From Formosa algae (GTDB lineage Bacteria > Bacteroidota > Bacteroidia > Flavobacteriales > Flavobacteriaceae), in assembly GCF_001439665.1 (NCBI RefSeq), contig NZ_LMAK01000067.1, positions 62,001-126,000 of the forward strand: a stretch of DNA of 64,000 bases. Reading direction: 5' to 3'. The notes beneath the pieces were generated by a model. That model saw only the letters and a program-made list of their open reading frames with translations. It was not told the DNA's origin and ran no database searches. The first letter of the stretch is position 1. Each line of letters begins with the position of its first letter. The position numbers and the translations under genes were made by a program. Below are positions 44,802 through 53,584 of the stretch, one piece after another.

Positions 44802-45680
44802 ATGAGCTCATCTTTTGAAAATTATCAAAAACGTAGATTAATATCGTCTTATTTTTCTGTGGTATTGAGTATTGCTTTAGTTCTATTTTTACTTGGTTTA
44901 CTAGGCATGCTCGTGCTAAATACTAAAAAACTTGCCGATCACTTTAAAGAGCAAGTTGTAGTAACCATTTATTTAAAAGATACGGCAAAAGAGGTTGAAA
45001 CAAAACAGCTTGAAAAAAGTTTATCGATGGCTGAATATGTAAAAACAACCGAATACGTATCTAAAGAACAAGCAGCAGAATTTATGAAGGCTGAAAACGG
45101 TGAAGATTTCATGAATTTCTTAGGATTTAATCCGTTACAAAATTCGATTGATGTACATTTAAAAGCCGATTTCGTAACCTCAGAACATCTTAAAATTATT
45201 TCAGACGAAGCGCTTGCTAAAACCTTTGTTGATGAAGTGCGTTACGATAATGATTTAGTGAACTTAATGAACGAAAATGTAAAACGCATTAGCTTTTGGA
45301 TTTTAGTGGTTAGCGGCATTTTTACATTAATAGCTGTATTGCTTATTAACAGTTCTATTAGATTATCTGTGTACTCTAAACGTTTTACAATAAAAACCAT
45401 GCAAATGGTAGGAGCTACCAAGCACTTTATTAGAAGACCTTTTGTTTGGAAAAGCGTTAAACTTGGTGTTATTGGGGCTGTTTTAGCTTTAATAGGTATG
45501 GCTATTGTCTTTTATTATTTAAATAAAACATTCCCGGATCTACAATTATTAAACAACCCTATTCTTATTGGCGGTTTGTTTTTAACCATATTTATATTAG
45601 GAATTTTAATCACGTGGATTAGTACATTTATTGCTACCCAACGATTCTTAAATTTAAAAACTGATCAACTATATTATTAA
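44802..45680 (+). CDS. ftsX: Cell division protein FtsX
   Basis: The 292-residue permease-like protein has four membrane helices (about 20-42, 168-190, 222-245, 263-285) and an extracytoplasmic domain between the first two (VVVTIYLKDTAKEVE ... SKEQAAEFMKAENGEDFMNFLGFNPLQNSI). It works with the ATPase FtsE to activate peptidoglycan hydrolases at division. ftsE is not adjacent. It heads the ftsX-lipoprotein-DUF3098-uppP-truB run. Confidence 0.93.
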   Translation: MSSSFENYQKRRLISSYFSVVLSIALVLFLLGLLGMLVLNTKKLADHFKEQVVVTIYLKDTAKEVETKQLEKSLSMAEYVKTTEYVSKEQAAEFMKAENGEDFMNFLGFNPLQNSIDVHLKADFVTSEHLKIISDEALAKTFVDEVRYDNDLVNLMNENVKRISFWILVVSGIFTLIAVLLINSSIRLSVYSKRFTIKTMQMVGATKHFIRRPFVWKSVKLGVIGAVLALIGMAIVFYYLNKTFPDLQLLNNPILIGGLFLTIFILGILITWISTFIATQRFLNLKTDQLYY

Positions 45681-45681
45681 T

Positions 45682-46332
45682 ATGACGCACATAAAATGGC
45701 TTTGCTTTTCTCTATTATTTGTATGCTTATTAAGCTGTAAAGAAGAGCAAAAAAACCTACCCGAAGATTTTGATTTTGGAGAAGTAAAAGACCACACATA
45801 TACCAATTCGTATTTTGGATTAAGTTTTGATTATCCAAAAGATTGGTCGCAACAATCCAAGCATGATATTAAAGCTATTACAGATAAAGGTGAAAAATAT
45901 TTAGCACGCGAGAACACTAAAATGGGATCTATTTTAAAAGTGTCGCAAATTAACACCGCTTATTTATTTTCATTGTTTAAATATCCGTTAAAATCGACTC
46001 AAGATTACAACGCATCTTTAAGTGTAATTGCAGAAAATATTGCAGGAAGTCCAGATGTAAAACGTGGCCGCGATTATTTATTCAATTCTAAAGAATTATT
46101 AAAACAAACACCTGCACAATATCAGTTTGAAGAGCAATTAGACACAGAAAATCTGGGCGGAGAAACATTCGATATCTTAAAGGCAAAAGCCACTTATGGT
46201 CCATATAAAGTACAGCAAGAATTTTACTGTATTGTACGTTATGGCTTTAGCTTATCGTTTATATTGTCTTATACTAACGACGAAGAAAAAGCCGTGTTAC
46301 ACGACATTTTAGATACTGTAACATTAGAGTAA
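45682..46332 (+). CDS. Hypothetical lipoprotein
   Basis: The 216-residue protein has a lipoprotein signal ending LLSC (Cys19) and a soluble domain beginning with the block YTNSYFGLSFDYPKDW, common to small secreted Bacteroidota proteins related in appearance to PsbP-like folds. I do not recognise a defined family. It starts one base after the ftsX stop, so it is co-transcribed with a division gene and may act in the envelope. Confidence 0.75.
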   Translation: MTHIKWLCFSLLFVCLLSCKEEQKNLPEDFDFGEVKDHTYTNSYFGLSFDYPKDWSQQSKHDIKAITDKGEKYLARENTKMGSILKVSQINTAYLFSLFKYPLKSTQDYNASLSVIAENIAGSPDVKRGRDYLFNSKELLKQTPAQYQFEEQLDTENLGGETFDILKAKATYGPYKVQQEFYCIVRYGFSLSFILSYTNDEEKAVLHDILDTVTLE

Positions 46333-46415
46333 TTTTAGAATAGCTTTAAGGATTCTTTTTAAATAAAACCGTTAATTTGCAGGAGCAGTAAAGCAAACGC
46401 ATTATTACAACACCT

Positions 46416-46670
46416 ATGGGAGAACAAAAACAAAAAAATCTAACTAAAGATGAATTTATCTTTGGAAAGAAAAACTATAAATTTATGCTTATTGGATTAG
46501 GTATAATTGCTTTAGGATTTATATTAATGTCTGGAGGAGGAAGCGACGACCCCAATGTATTTAACCCAGACATCTTTAGTTTTAGAAGAATTAGATTGGC
46601 TCCAACCTTAATTTTAATTGGATTTGGCGTTCAAATTTATGCCATTTTACTAAATCCGAATAAGAAGTAA
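46416..46670 (+). CDS. DUF3098 membrane protein
   Basis: The 84-residue protein has two hydrophobic helices (about 25-41 and 62-79) separated by a loop with FNPDIFSFRRIRLAP, the DUF3098 signature. It is confined to Bacteroidota and of unknown function. Its stop overlaps the uppP start (TAATG), and in related genomes it sits between ftsX and uppP as here, which hints at a role in envelope growth. Confidence 0.88.
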   Translation: MGEQKQKNLTKDEFIFGKKNYKFMLIGLGIIALGFILMSGGGSDDPNVFNPDIFSFRRIRLAPTLILIGFGVQIYAILLNPNKK

Positions 46671-47464
46671 TGGAAACTATAGATGCAATAATCTTAGGTA
46701 TAATTCAGGGACTAACAGAATTTTTACCCGTATCGTCTAGTGGTCATTTAGAAATAGGAAAAGCGATTTTAGGCGATCATTCTGTACCAGAAGAAAGCCT
46801 TTTATTTACCGTAGTCTTACATTTTGCTACAGCTTTAAGTACAATTGTTATATTTAGAAAAGATATTTTAGATCTTATAAAAGGCGCTTTAAAATTTGAA
46901 TGGAATGACGATTTACAATTCATCTCAAAAATTGTACTGTCTATGATTCCTGCTGTAATTATCGGTTTGTTTTTTGAAGAACAATTAGAATCTCTTTTTG
47001 GCGGAAACTTACTTTTAGTTGGCGCCATGTTGTTAGTTACTGCTGTGTTATTATTTTTGGCAGATAAAGCTAAAGATACCGGAAAACCCGTAACATTTAG
47101 TAACGCCTTTATTATAGGCATCTCTCAGGCCATTGCCATGTTACCAGGCATATCAAGATCTGGAGCAACCATTTCTACTTCTGTATTATTAGGTAACGAT
47201 AAAACAAAAGCAGCGCGTTTTTCATTTTTAATGGTAGTGCCTTTAATCTTCGGGAAAATAGCAAAAGACATTCTTGGTGGCGAATTAAATTTTGAAAACA
47301 CAGACATTACTGCGCTTTCTGCAGGCTTTATTGCAGCCTTTGTTTGTGGATTATTTGCTTGTACATGGATGATCTCTTTATTAAAGAAAAGTAAACTTTC
47401 TTATTTTGCAATCTATTGTGCTATTGTAGGATGCATTGCAATAGGATATACTGTTTTAAATTAA
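46670..47464 (+). CDS. uppP: Undecaprenyl-diphosphatase
   Basis: The 264-residue inner-membrane phosphatase recycles undecaprenyl pyrophosphate, the carrier for peptidoglycan and other polymers. The BacA family motifs are plain: QGLTEFLPVSSSGHLEIG near the N-terminus (catalytic Glu and Ser/His) and LPGISRSGATISTSVLLG near residue 163. About seven hydrophobic helices. It overlaps DUF3098 and is one base before truB. Confidence 0.95.
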   Translation: METIDAIILGIIQGLTEFLPVSSSGHLEIGKAILGDHSVPEESLLFTVVLHFATALSTIVIFRKDILDLIKGALKFEWNDDLQFISKIVLSMIPAVIIGLFFEEQLESLFGGNLLLVGAMLLVTAVLLFLADKAKDTGKPVTFSNAFIIGISQAIAMLPGISRSGATISTSVLLGNDKTKAARFSFLMVVPLIFGKIAKDILGGELNFENTDITALSAGFIAAFVCGLFACTWMISLLKKSKLSYFAIYCAIVGCIAIGYTVLN

Positions 47465-47465
47465 T

Positions 47466-48158
47466 ATGAAAACATTAGACGATTACTTAAACGGACAAGT
47501 TTTATTAATAGACAAACCTTTACATTGGACGTCTTTCCAAGCTGTAAATAAATTGCGTTGGGAAATTCGTCAAGCGTTCAATATTAAAAAAATAAAAGTG
47601 GGTCATGCGGGAACACTAGATCCTTTGGCGACTGGACTTTTAGTGATTTGCACTGGAAAAATGACGAAGCAAATCGACACTTTTCAAGGGCAGATTAAAG
47701 AATATACGGGAACTATTGTTTTAGGAAGCACCACACCATCTTACGATCTAGAAACCGAAATTAACGAAACTTTTCCGACAGATCATATTACTCCGAAGAT
47801 GATTCACGAAGCGACCAAGCCATTTATTGGAGATATTCAACAATACCCGCCAGTGTTTTCTGCCATTAAAAAAGACGGGAAACGCTTATATGAATTTGCT
47901 CGCGCAGGTGTGGCTGTAGACATTAAACCCCGAACAATTCATATTGCTAAATTTGAAATTACAAATATTTCAGACCTCAATGTAGAGTTTAGAGTCGTTT
48001 GTAGCAAAGGCACCTATATTAGATCGTTAGCAAACGACTTTGGAAAAGCATTACAATCTGGAGCACATCTATCTGTTTTACGTCGTACCAAAATTGGTGA
48101 TTTTAACGTTGCAGACAGTTTAAGTCCAGAGCAGTTTATAGCTCAACTTAAAGACTAA
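47466..48158 (+). CDS. truB: tRNA pseudouridine(55) synthase
   Basis: The 230-residue enzyme makes pseudouridine 55 in the T-loop of tRNAs. It has the start GQVLLIDKPLHWTSFQAVNKLR, the catalytic Asp in KVGHAGTLDPLATGLLVICTGKMTK, and YPPVFSAIKKDGKRLYEFAR and CSKGTYIRSLANDFG. It lacks a PUA domain, as in many Bacteroidota. It is the fifth gene of the ftsX operon. Confidence 0.95.
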   Translation: MKTLDDYLNGQVLLIDKPLHWTSFQAVNKLRWEIRQAFNIKKIKVGHAGTLDPLATGLLVICTGKMTKQIDTFQGQIKEYTGTIVLGSTTPSYDLETEINETFPTDHITPKMIHEATKPFIGDIQQYPPVFSAIKKDGKRLYEFARAGVAVDIKPRTIHIAKFEITNISDLNVEFRVVCSKGTYIRSLANDFGKALQSGAHLSVLRRTKIGDFNVADSLSPEQFIAQLKD

Positions 48159-48206
48159 AATCTTATAAAAAACGTATATTAGTTTTTTGTAAGCCCTTTT
48201 ACCTCC

Positions 48207-48214
48207 TATTTTTG
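48207..48214 (+). promoter_or_regulatory. -7-like element overlapping the next gene's TTG start
   Basis: TATTTTTG fits TAnnTTTG and its last three bases are the TTG taken as start of the following gene. Either the element is a chance match or the gene is read from a start not visible as ATG. Confidence 0.3.
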
Positions 48215-49000
48215 AAATTAACAGACACACATAAAGCCGCCTTAATCACTGCACTCATTGCAGGAACAGTTTTACTTGTAGTGTTTAATATACAGCTTAC
48301 AAAGCGTGAATTTTTCCTTTCTGAAACATTTTACGACATGCAACCTGAACAAAAAACAGAACAGGAGCTGTTAGAAGAAAAAGAACTTGCAGAACAAACA
48401 GACCAAGCCAAAGCAGAGACTAATAAAGCCTTTAACGAAACACAAGAAACCAAGCGTTTTTCTCAAGCTTATAATCCTATAGCACCACCAAAAGACTACG
48501 AAAATTCTAGAACTACTGAAACTAGTGAGATAACCGATAGTGAAGATGCGATAGATCCGACAAATTCAACATCCGAAGACACCGAATTGGATGCCGAAGA
48601 ATTGTCTTCTTTTAACTCTGTAAATAGTATTTTAAAAGCGCGAACACAAAAGAAGCAAAAATCTAATGCTTCAAACGGTAATAACTCGACTAATAAAATT
48701 GAGATGAATGCTTCTACAAATAAAAATAGTAGTATGCATTATTCGCTAGTAAATAGAACGCATACGTATTTACCAACGCCCATATATTTGTGTGAAGCTA
48801 GCGGAAAAATTATTATTAATATAACTGTAAGTGATGCTGGAGATGTGGTAGATACTTATGTAAATAATTCGTCTACATCTAAAAACGAGTGCTTAATTGA
48901 CAGTGCATTAGAGTACGCCAAAAAAGCACGTTTTAATATAGATGCATCAAAACCTTCACAAATCGGTTCGATTACCTTTTATTTTGAAGGCAAAAATTAA
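48212..49000 (+). CDS. Membrane-anchored TonB_C-like protein
   Basis: The 262-residue protein has one N-terminal membrane helix (residues 9-27), a long low-complexity Glu/Thr/Asn/Ser linker to about residue 170, and a C-terminal domain with Cys-containing blocks (YLCEASGKIIINITVSDAGDVVDTYV ... NECLIDSALEYAKKARFN ... IGSITFYF) that resembles the TonB C-terminal fold. The layout suggests a periplasm-spanning energy transducer or envelope linker. The start is uncertain: the only start before the membrane helix is a TTG, and no ATG occurs until residue 43. It follows truB and overlaps a convergent gene by 4 bases. Confidence 0.72.
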   Translation: MKLTDTHKAALITALIAGTVLLVVFNIQLTKREFFLSETFYDMQPEQKTEQELLEEKELAEQTDQAKAETNKAFNETQETKRFSQAYNPIAPPKDYENSRTTETSEITDSEDAIDPTNSTSEDTELDAEELSSFNSVNSILKARTQKKQKSNASNGNNSTNKIEMNASTNKNSSMHYSLVNRTHTYLPTPIYLCEASGKIIINITVSDAGDVVDTYVNNSSTSKNECLIDSALEYAKKARFNIDASKPSQIGSITFYFEGKN

Positions 49001-49626
49001 GCCTTTAACAATCCTATTAAATCAGAAATAGTACTTTGTCCCTTATTTAAGTTATACCATGTCTGTAATGATTCCTTAAATTCTGCTGTTAAAACACCAT
49101 GTTCGGCTTTATAATCTGCAACTAACTTTGTAGCTGTTTTTGGTCTAGGGCCAAAGGTATTAACAACTTCCCCTGTTGTGTTATCTATCATAATTAACTT
49201 CGGAATTGATTTTCCGCCGTTTGTTAAAAACAGATTCATTAACTCATCATTATCATCACGAAGCACGACTTTATAGTCAATATTAGCATTTAATTCTGCT
49301 ACTTTATTAATTACAGGCATAACGTGAGCAGCGTCTCCACACCAGCTCTCTGCAATCACTAACCAAGTTATATCACCGTTAAAAGTTTTAATTGCTTCTG
49401 TATCTGTTTCAGAAACCTTTAACGTTTTATCCCAACGCTTCATTCTACTTTCATTCACTTTAGTATAACCAACAAGAGCTGCGGTTTGCTCATGACCCGT
49501 TGCACCACCAGTTTTTGATAATTCTTTAACCAAATCCCTAAACTCCTGATAAGTCATGGCGTTTTCTAAACTCTTTTGAATGACTTCATTCTTAACTATA
49601 GTACGTGTTGCTTGCATAAGATTCAT
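48997..49626 (-). CDS. Thioredoxin-family protein with single active-site Cys
   Basis: This 209-residue protein has a thioredoxin fold and the active-site segment AESWCGDAAHVMP, in which the second Cys of CxxC is Ala, followed by SIPKLIMID with the cis-proline. It cannot do the normal dithiol reaction; a monothiol or binding role is more likely. A TAAATTTG element at 49639-49646 lies very close to the first ATG, so translation may begin at the second Met (49617). Confidence 0.82.
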   Translation of the reverse strand: MNLMQATRTIVKNEVIQKSLENAMTYQEFRDLVKELSKTGGATGHEQTAALVGYTKVNESRMKRWDKTLKVSETDTEAIKTFNGDITWLVIAESWCGDAAHVMPVINKVAELNANIDYKVVLRDDNDELMNLFLTNGGKSIPKLIMIDNTTGEVVNTFGPRPKTATKLVADYKAEHGVLTAEFKESLQTWYNLNKGQSTISDLIGLLKA

Positions 49627-49638
49627 TATTTTACCTTA

Positions 49639-49646
49639 CAAATTTA
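49639..49646 (-). promoter_or_regulatory. -7 element of the thioredoxin-family gene
   Basis: TAAATTTG on the minus strand fits the consensus. The first ATG is only 12 bases away, which leaves a leader of a few bases, or favours the next ATG. Confidence 0.4.
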
Positions 49647-49713
49647 ATTCTTAAATGTATTTTTTTAGGTAACAGTTGTTACATTAGTAGCTCAAATTGA
49701 AAAACCTTACAAA

Positions 49714-50277
49714 ATGGAAAAACACAGATGTGGTTGGTGTAAAAATGACGCCTTATATGAATCTTATCACGATTTAGAATGGGGCGTGCCCGTAAAAGAT
49801 GATGCCACCCTTTTTGAATTTTTGATTTTGGAAACCTTTCAGGCGGGATTAAGTTGGATTACTATTCTGAGAAAACGAGAAAATTTTAGAAAAGCGTTTG
49901 ATAATTTTGACTATAAAAAAATAGCCCATTACACAGAAAGTAAGCAAGCAGAACTTCTAGAAAATACTGGGATTATTAGAAATAAATTAAAAATAAAAGC
50001 AACCATAAGTAATGCACAAGCCTTTATAAATATTCAAAAAGAATTTGGAAGTTTTAGTACTTATATATGGGATTTTGTAGCAGGAGAACCTATAAAAAAC
50101 AGCTTTAAAAACTATAAAGATTCTCCAGCAAATACTCCTTTAAGCGACGCTATAAGTAAAGATTTAAAGAAGCGCGGATTCAAATTTGTGGGGTCTACAG
50201 TAATCTATGCGCACATGCAAGCCACTGGTATGGTAAACGATCATGAAACAGATTGCTTTAGATATAATGAAGTTTAA
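49714..50277 (+). CDS. tag: DNA-3-methyladenine glycosylase I
   Basis: The 187-residue base-excision repair enzyme removes 3-methyladenine. It has the Tag signature RCGWC ... YHDLEWGVP with zinc-binding Cys6 and His19, the base pocket block LILETFQAGLSWITILRKRE, and the C-terminal zinc ligands in NDHETDCFRY. It is monocistronic; the ATL protein of this window (22.6 kb) is another alkylation-response gene but unlinked. Confidence 0.95.
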   Translation: MEKHRCGWCKNDALYESYHDLEWGVPVKDDATLFEFLILETFQAGLSWITILRKRENFRKAFDNFDYKKIAHYTESKQAELLENTGIIRNKLKIKATISNAQAFINIQKEFGSFSTYIWDFVAGEPIKNSFKNYKDSPANTPLSDAISKDLKKRGFKFVGSTVIYAHMQATGMVNDHETDCFRYNEV

Positions 50278-50283
50278 TTGAAA

Positions 50284-50907
50284 TTAAAGATAACTTAGAT
50301 AAGTATCTCTAGAAATGGAACGTGCGCCAAGACTTTCTAAATGGTAAGTATAAATTTGGCAATCTATAACTTTGTAATTGGTATTTTGCACAAATGTTAT
50401 AAATGCAGCTTTACTTGCATTACTAACTTTAGAAAACATGCTTTCTCCACAAAATACATCGTTGCCTAAATCTAACCCATAAAATCCACCAACAAGTGCA
50501 CCATCTTCCCAAACCTCTACAGATTTTGCAAACCCCATTTCGTACAAATCTATATAGGCTTTGGTCATATTTTCGGTAATCCACGTACCTTCTTGTCCGT
50601 TGCGCTTTATGCTAGCACAAGCTTCTATAACCTGAGAAAATGCTTGGTTAACCGTTACTGTAAATTTACAATTTCTAAGGACCTGACGCATACTTTTAGA
50701 TACTCTTAGCTCTTCAGGGTACAGAACAAATCGTGGGTCTGGCGACCACCATAAAATAGCTTTATCATCTTCAAACCAAGGAAAAATCCCTCGCTTATAA
50801 GCCAATAATAACCGATCTGTAGATAAGTCTCCACCAACAGCTATTAAACCTTCTGATGTGGCTTCATCTATACTCGGAAATTCTATTTTATGGGTTAAAA
50901 ATTTCAT
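50284..50907 (-). CDS. aat: Leucyl/phenylalanyl-tRNA--protein transferase
   Basis: The 207-residue enzyme adds Leu or Phe to the N-terminus of proteins for N-end-rule degradation. Family blocks: EGLIAVGGDLSTDRLLLAYKRGIFPWF, WWSPDPRFVL, GTWITENMTKAYIDLYEMGFAKSVEVW and GGFYGLDLGNDVFCGESMFS. It is convergent with tag (6 bases apart) and downstream of the DUF3127 gene, which has its own terminator. Confidence 0.95.
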   Translation of the reverse strand: MKFLTHKIEFPSIDEATSEGLIAVGGDLSTDRLLLAYKRGIFPWFEDDKAILWWSPDPRFVLYPEELRVSKSMRQVLRNCKFTVTVNQAFSQVIEACASIKRNGQEGTWITENMTKAYIDLYEMGFAKSVEVWEDGALVGGFYGLDLGNDVFCGESMFSKVSNASKAAFITFVQNTNYKVIDCQIYTYHLESLGARSISRDTYLSYL

Positions 50908-50940
50908 ACCTCTAATTTAAAAAAAGAATCCATATAAAAG

Positions 50941-50971
50941 CAAAAACCCCAATATCGTTAGATATTGAGGT
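50941..50971 (-). terminator. Terminator of the DUF3127 gene
   Basis: On the minus strand ACCTCAATATC pairs with GATATTGGGGT (one mismatch) over a 4-base loop and is followed by TTTTTG. Confidence 0.78.
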
Positions 50972-51008
50972 TAATCACACTTTGAATTAGTCATTGTATA
51001 CCTTTAAA

Positions 51009-51383
51009 CTAGAAAGGTAAATCGTCGTGATCGTCTTCATTTAAGCTAGAAGCTGGTTCAAAAGCATCTGCAGGTGGTCCTGGAGGTACGGCTCCTGAAG
51101 CTGCATCTTGTACGGCTTCAATTCTCCAACCCTGAATAGAGTTAAAATATTTAGTCTCTCCTTGAGGATTAACCCAGTCTCTACCTCTTAAATTAATACT
51201 CACTTTTACGTTCTGTCCTACTGTGTAACTGTTTAGTAAATCTGTTTTGTCTTGAACAAATTCTACTAATATATGTTGAGGATATTGTTCTTCTGTTGTA
51301 ACTACCAACTCTCTTTTTCTGAACCCATTACTTCCGAATGTTTGGGTTTCTCCTATCATTTTTACTTTTCCTTGTACTTCCAT
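51009..51383 (-). CDS. DUF3127 OB-fold protein
   Basis: The 124-residue protein begins MEVQGKVKMIGETQTFG and has KRELVVTTEEQYPQHILVEF and NVKVSINLRGRDW, the DUF3127 pattern, which resembles a small single-stranded DNA-binding OB-fold. The C-terminal tail is Pro- and Asp-rich and ends in DDLPF, very like the acidic tip of SSB proteins that recruits partner enzymes. A role in DNA metabolism is inferred from these features. Confidence 0.85.
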   Translation of the reverse strand: MEVQGKVKMIGETQTFGSNGFRKRELVVTTEEQYPQHILVEFVQDKTDLLNSYTVGQNVKVSINLRGRDWVNPQGETKYFNSIQGWRIEAVQDAASGAVPPGPPADAFEPASSLNEDDHDDLPF

Positions 51384-51809
51384 TACATTTAATTTCTATT
51401 AAAAAACTCTCTTTATATTTATGCTTTAAGATAAAAAAACACTTTTAAAACTTTCAATTATAATAGGTTATAATTTTAAAAACTTTAGTATCTATTTATC
51501 AAATTCATTAACGCCATTCTCACATTCAGTACAACTTAAGGCATCTAATATACTAAGTCGTAATTTACAACATTAATTACAACCTAATTAAAGATTTTCT
51601 TTCAACAACGTATGTTTTTCTGAATTATTTTGAATGTGTTTTTTGTCTAAAACACCATAATTGGTAGATTTTACGACTTATATTAAAAAACTAAATAGAG
51701 ATATATTCTAATAAACCGCTACTTCATCACTCAACAATTAAGCATTTAATATTACTAATATTAATTACTTAGGTTCAAAATTACATCCATTTACCCTTTT
51801 AATATTTTA
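51384..51809 (-). other. Long non-coding leader or small RNA region
   Basis: About 430 bases hold no gene on either strand; short frames all end within ten or so codons. On the minus strand a good promoter (51810-51837) points into it. A perfect 10-bp inverted repeat, TAAGTCGTAA at 51554-51563 and TTACGACTTA at 51671-51680, could fold the transcript. It may be a long 5' leader of the DUF3127 gene or a separate RNA. Confidence 0.4.
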
Positions 51810-51837
51810 CAAAGGTAACTATTCTATCAATTAACAA
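51810..51837 (-). promoter_or_regulatory. Promoter pointing towards the DUF3127 gene
   Basis: On the minus strand TTG - 17 bases - TACCTTTG matches the -33/-7 consensus well. The first gene in this direction starts 427 bases away. Confidence 0.6.
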
Positions 51838-51910
51838 AAAATGATTTGGACACTTGATCGCACAATATTATTAACAGATTTGCATTATATTACCACTAAA
51901 ATTAGTTTCC

Positions 51911-53074
51911 ATGCTTTTTACCAAACATAAAAACCTTATTCGTTGGATATTTATCGGATTTTCGTTTGTTATAATCTCTCTTATTTTATGGAACACTTAT
52001 ATGTTTTTTCAAAGTTTTAAAGCTGAAGAACGTATAAAAATGGAAAATTGGTCTGCAGCGCAGCGCGATTTAATAAAAAGCACAAATTTAGATGGAGATA
52101 TAGGCGAATTACCGCTTCAAATTTTACAGAGCAATACGACCACACCAATGATAATGGTAGATTTAGATGGTAATATTGAACATAATAATTTAGATGAAAC
52201 AAAAGCCGAAGACTCTGCTTACATTAAAGATCTTATTCTAGATTTCGAAAAAGAAAACAGTCCTATCGAAATTATTTACGACGGTCGTGTACTAAACACC
52301 CTATACTACGGAAACTCTCCACTTTTAAACAAATTAAAATATTATCCCATTGCATTTGTACTTATACTCGTGCTATTTGCAGGATTGGTGTACAGTTTTT
52401 ATCGCAGTACAAAAATTGCCACTCAAAATAAATTATGGTCTGGAATGGCCAAGGAAACGGCACACCAAATAGGTACACCATTATCGTCTTTGATTGGTTG
52501 GACAGAAATTTTAAAAATAGAAGAGGTTAATCCCGATTATATTCAAGAAATTGAAAAAGATATTAGCCGTTTAGAAACCATAACCGAACGTTTTAGTAAA
52601 ATAGGATCCGTACCAACTTTAGAACAGGCTAATGTGGTTAAAGAGACAATTGATGCTTATGATTACTTAAAATCACGATCGTCAAAATTAATAGAATTTA
52701 GTATTGATATTCCAAATACTGAAATCCCTGTATTGCTAAATACCCAACTGTATAGCTGGACCATAGAAAATTTAGTTAAGAATGCTATTGATGCTATGAA
52801 AGGGAGAGGAAAATTATCTGTAAAAATTGAACCTAGCGAACACCATGTAAGAATTTATGTTTCCGATACAGGAAAAGGACTTTCTAAAAATCAATTTAAT
52901 AGTATTTTCGAACCCGGTTTTACAACAAAAAAACGAGGTTGGGGATTGGGGTTATCTTTGGCTAGACGTATCATTGAAGATTTCCATGATGGAAAAATCA
53001 AAGTGTCCCATTCCGAGATAGGTAAAGGGACAACCATGCAAATTACTTTAAAAATTAACAAAGCACTTGGTTAA
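51911..53074 (+). CDS. Orphan sensor histidine kinase
   Basis: The 387-residue kinase has two membrane helices (about 11-33 and 146-164) around a periplasmic sensor domain of about 110 residues. The H-box is KETAHQIGTPLSSL with His185 (QIGTP in place of ELKTP), followed by N-box ENLVKNAIDAM and G-boxes DTGKGL and GWGLGLSLARRI. This subgroup is common in Bacteroidota. No response regulator is adjacent, so its partner must be encoded elsewhere. Confidence 0.9.
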   Translation: MLFTKHKNLIRWIFIGFSFVIISLILWNTYMFFQSFKAEERIKMENWSAAQRDLIKSTNLDGDIGELPLQILQSNTTTPMIMVDLDGNIEHNNLDETKAEDSAYIKDLILDFEKENSPIEIIYDGRVLNTLYYGNSPLLNKLKYYPIAFVLILVLFAGLVYSFYRSTKIATQNKLWSGMAKETAHQIGTPLSSLIGWTEILKIEEVNPDYIQEIEKDISRLETITERFSKIGSVPTLEQANVVKETIDAYDYLKSRSSKLIEFSIDIPNTEIPVLLNTQLYSWTIENLVKNAIDAMKGRGKLSVKIEPSEHHVRIYVSDTGKGLSKNQFNSIFEPGFTTKKRGWGLGLSLARRIIEDFHDGKIKVSHSEIGKGTTMQITLKINKALG

Positions 53075-53083
53075 AATGTGCTG

Positions 53084-53473
53084 TTACATAGCTGCACTAA
53101 TTGCAGCAGCGGTTTTTTCGAATTCGTCTTTAGTAAGTGCTGTCTTTTTTGAAAAGAGCGCATCTTCCATAGCATTTAACGGAATTAAATGAACGTGTGC
53201 ATGTGGCACTTCAAGACCAATAACTGTCATCCCGACACGTTTGCAAGGCACTGCTTTTTCTACAGCTTTAGCAACTTGCTTAGAGAACTTCATAAGTCCC
53301 ATGTAAAGTTCATCATCTAAATCAAAAATCTTATCGACTTCTTGCTTCGGGATACATAACGTATGGCCTTTAGCATTTGGATTAATATCTAGAAAAGCCA
53401 AAAAATCTTCGGTTTCTGCTACTTTATAACATGGAATTTCTCCAGAAATGATTTTACTAAAAATTGAAGCCAT
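53084..53473 (-). CDS. HIT family nucleotide hydrolase
   Basis: The 129-residue protein has the histidine triad VPHAHVHLIP near residue 97 and begins SIFSKIISGEIPCYKVAETEDFLAFLDINP, as in Hint-type purine nucleoside phosphoramidases. It follows greA on the same strand with 111 bases between them; greA-HIT pairing is usual in Bacteroidota. Confidence 0.92.
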   Translation of the reverse strand: MASIFSKIISGEIPCYKVAETEDFLAFLDINPNAKGHTLCIPKQEVDKIFDLDDELYMGLMKFSKQVAKAVEKAVPCKRVGMTVIGLEVPHAHVHLIPLNAMEDALFSKKTALTKDEFEKTAAAISAAM

Positions 53474-53584
53474 AATATTTTATTTAATATCGTAAATATA
53501 AAAAGATTCCTAGAGGTTTAATATGAACCAAAAATAATTTCGGTTTAAACTTTAGAAATCTAAATCTCCTACAAACAGAAAAAA

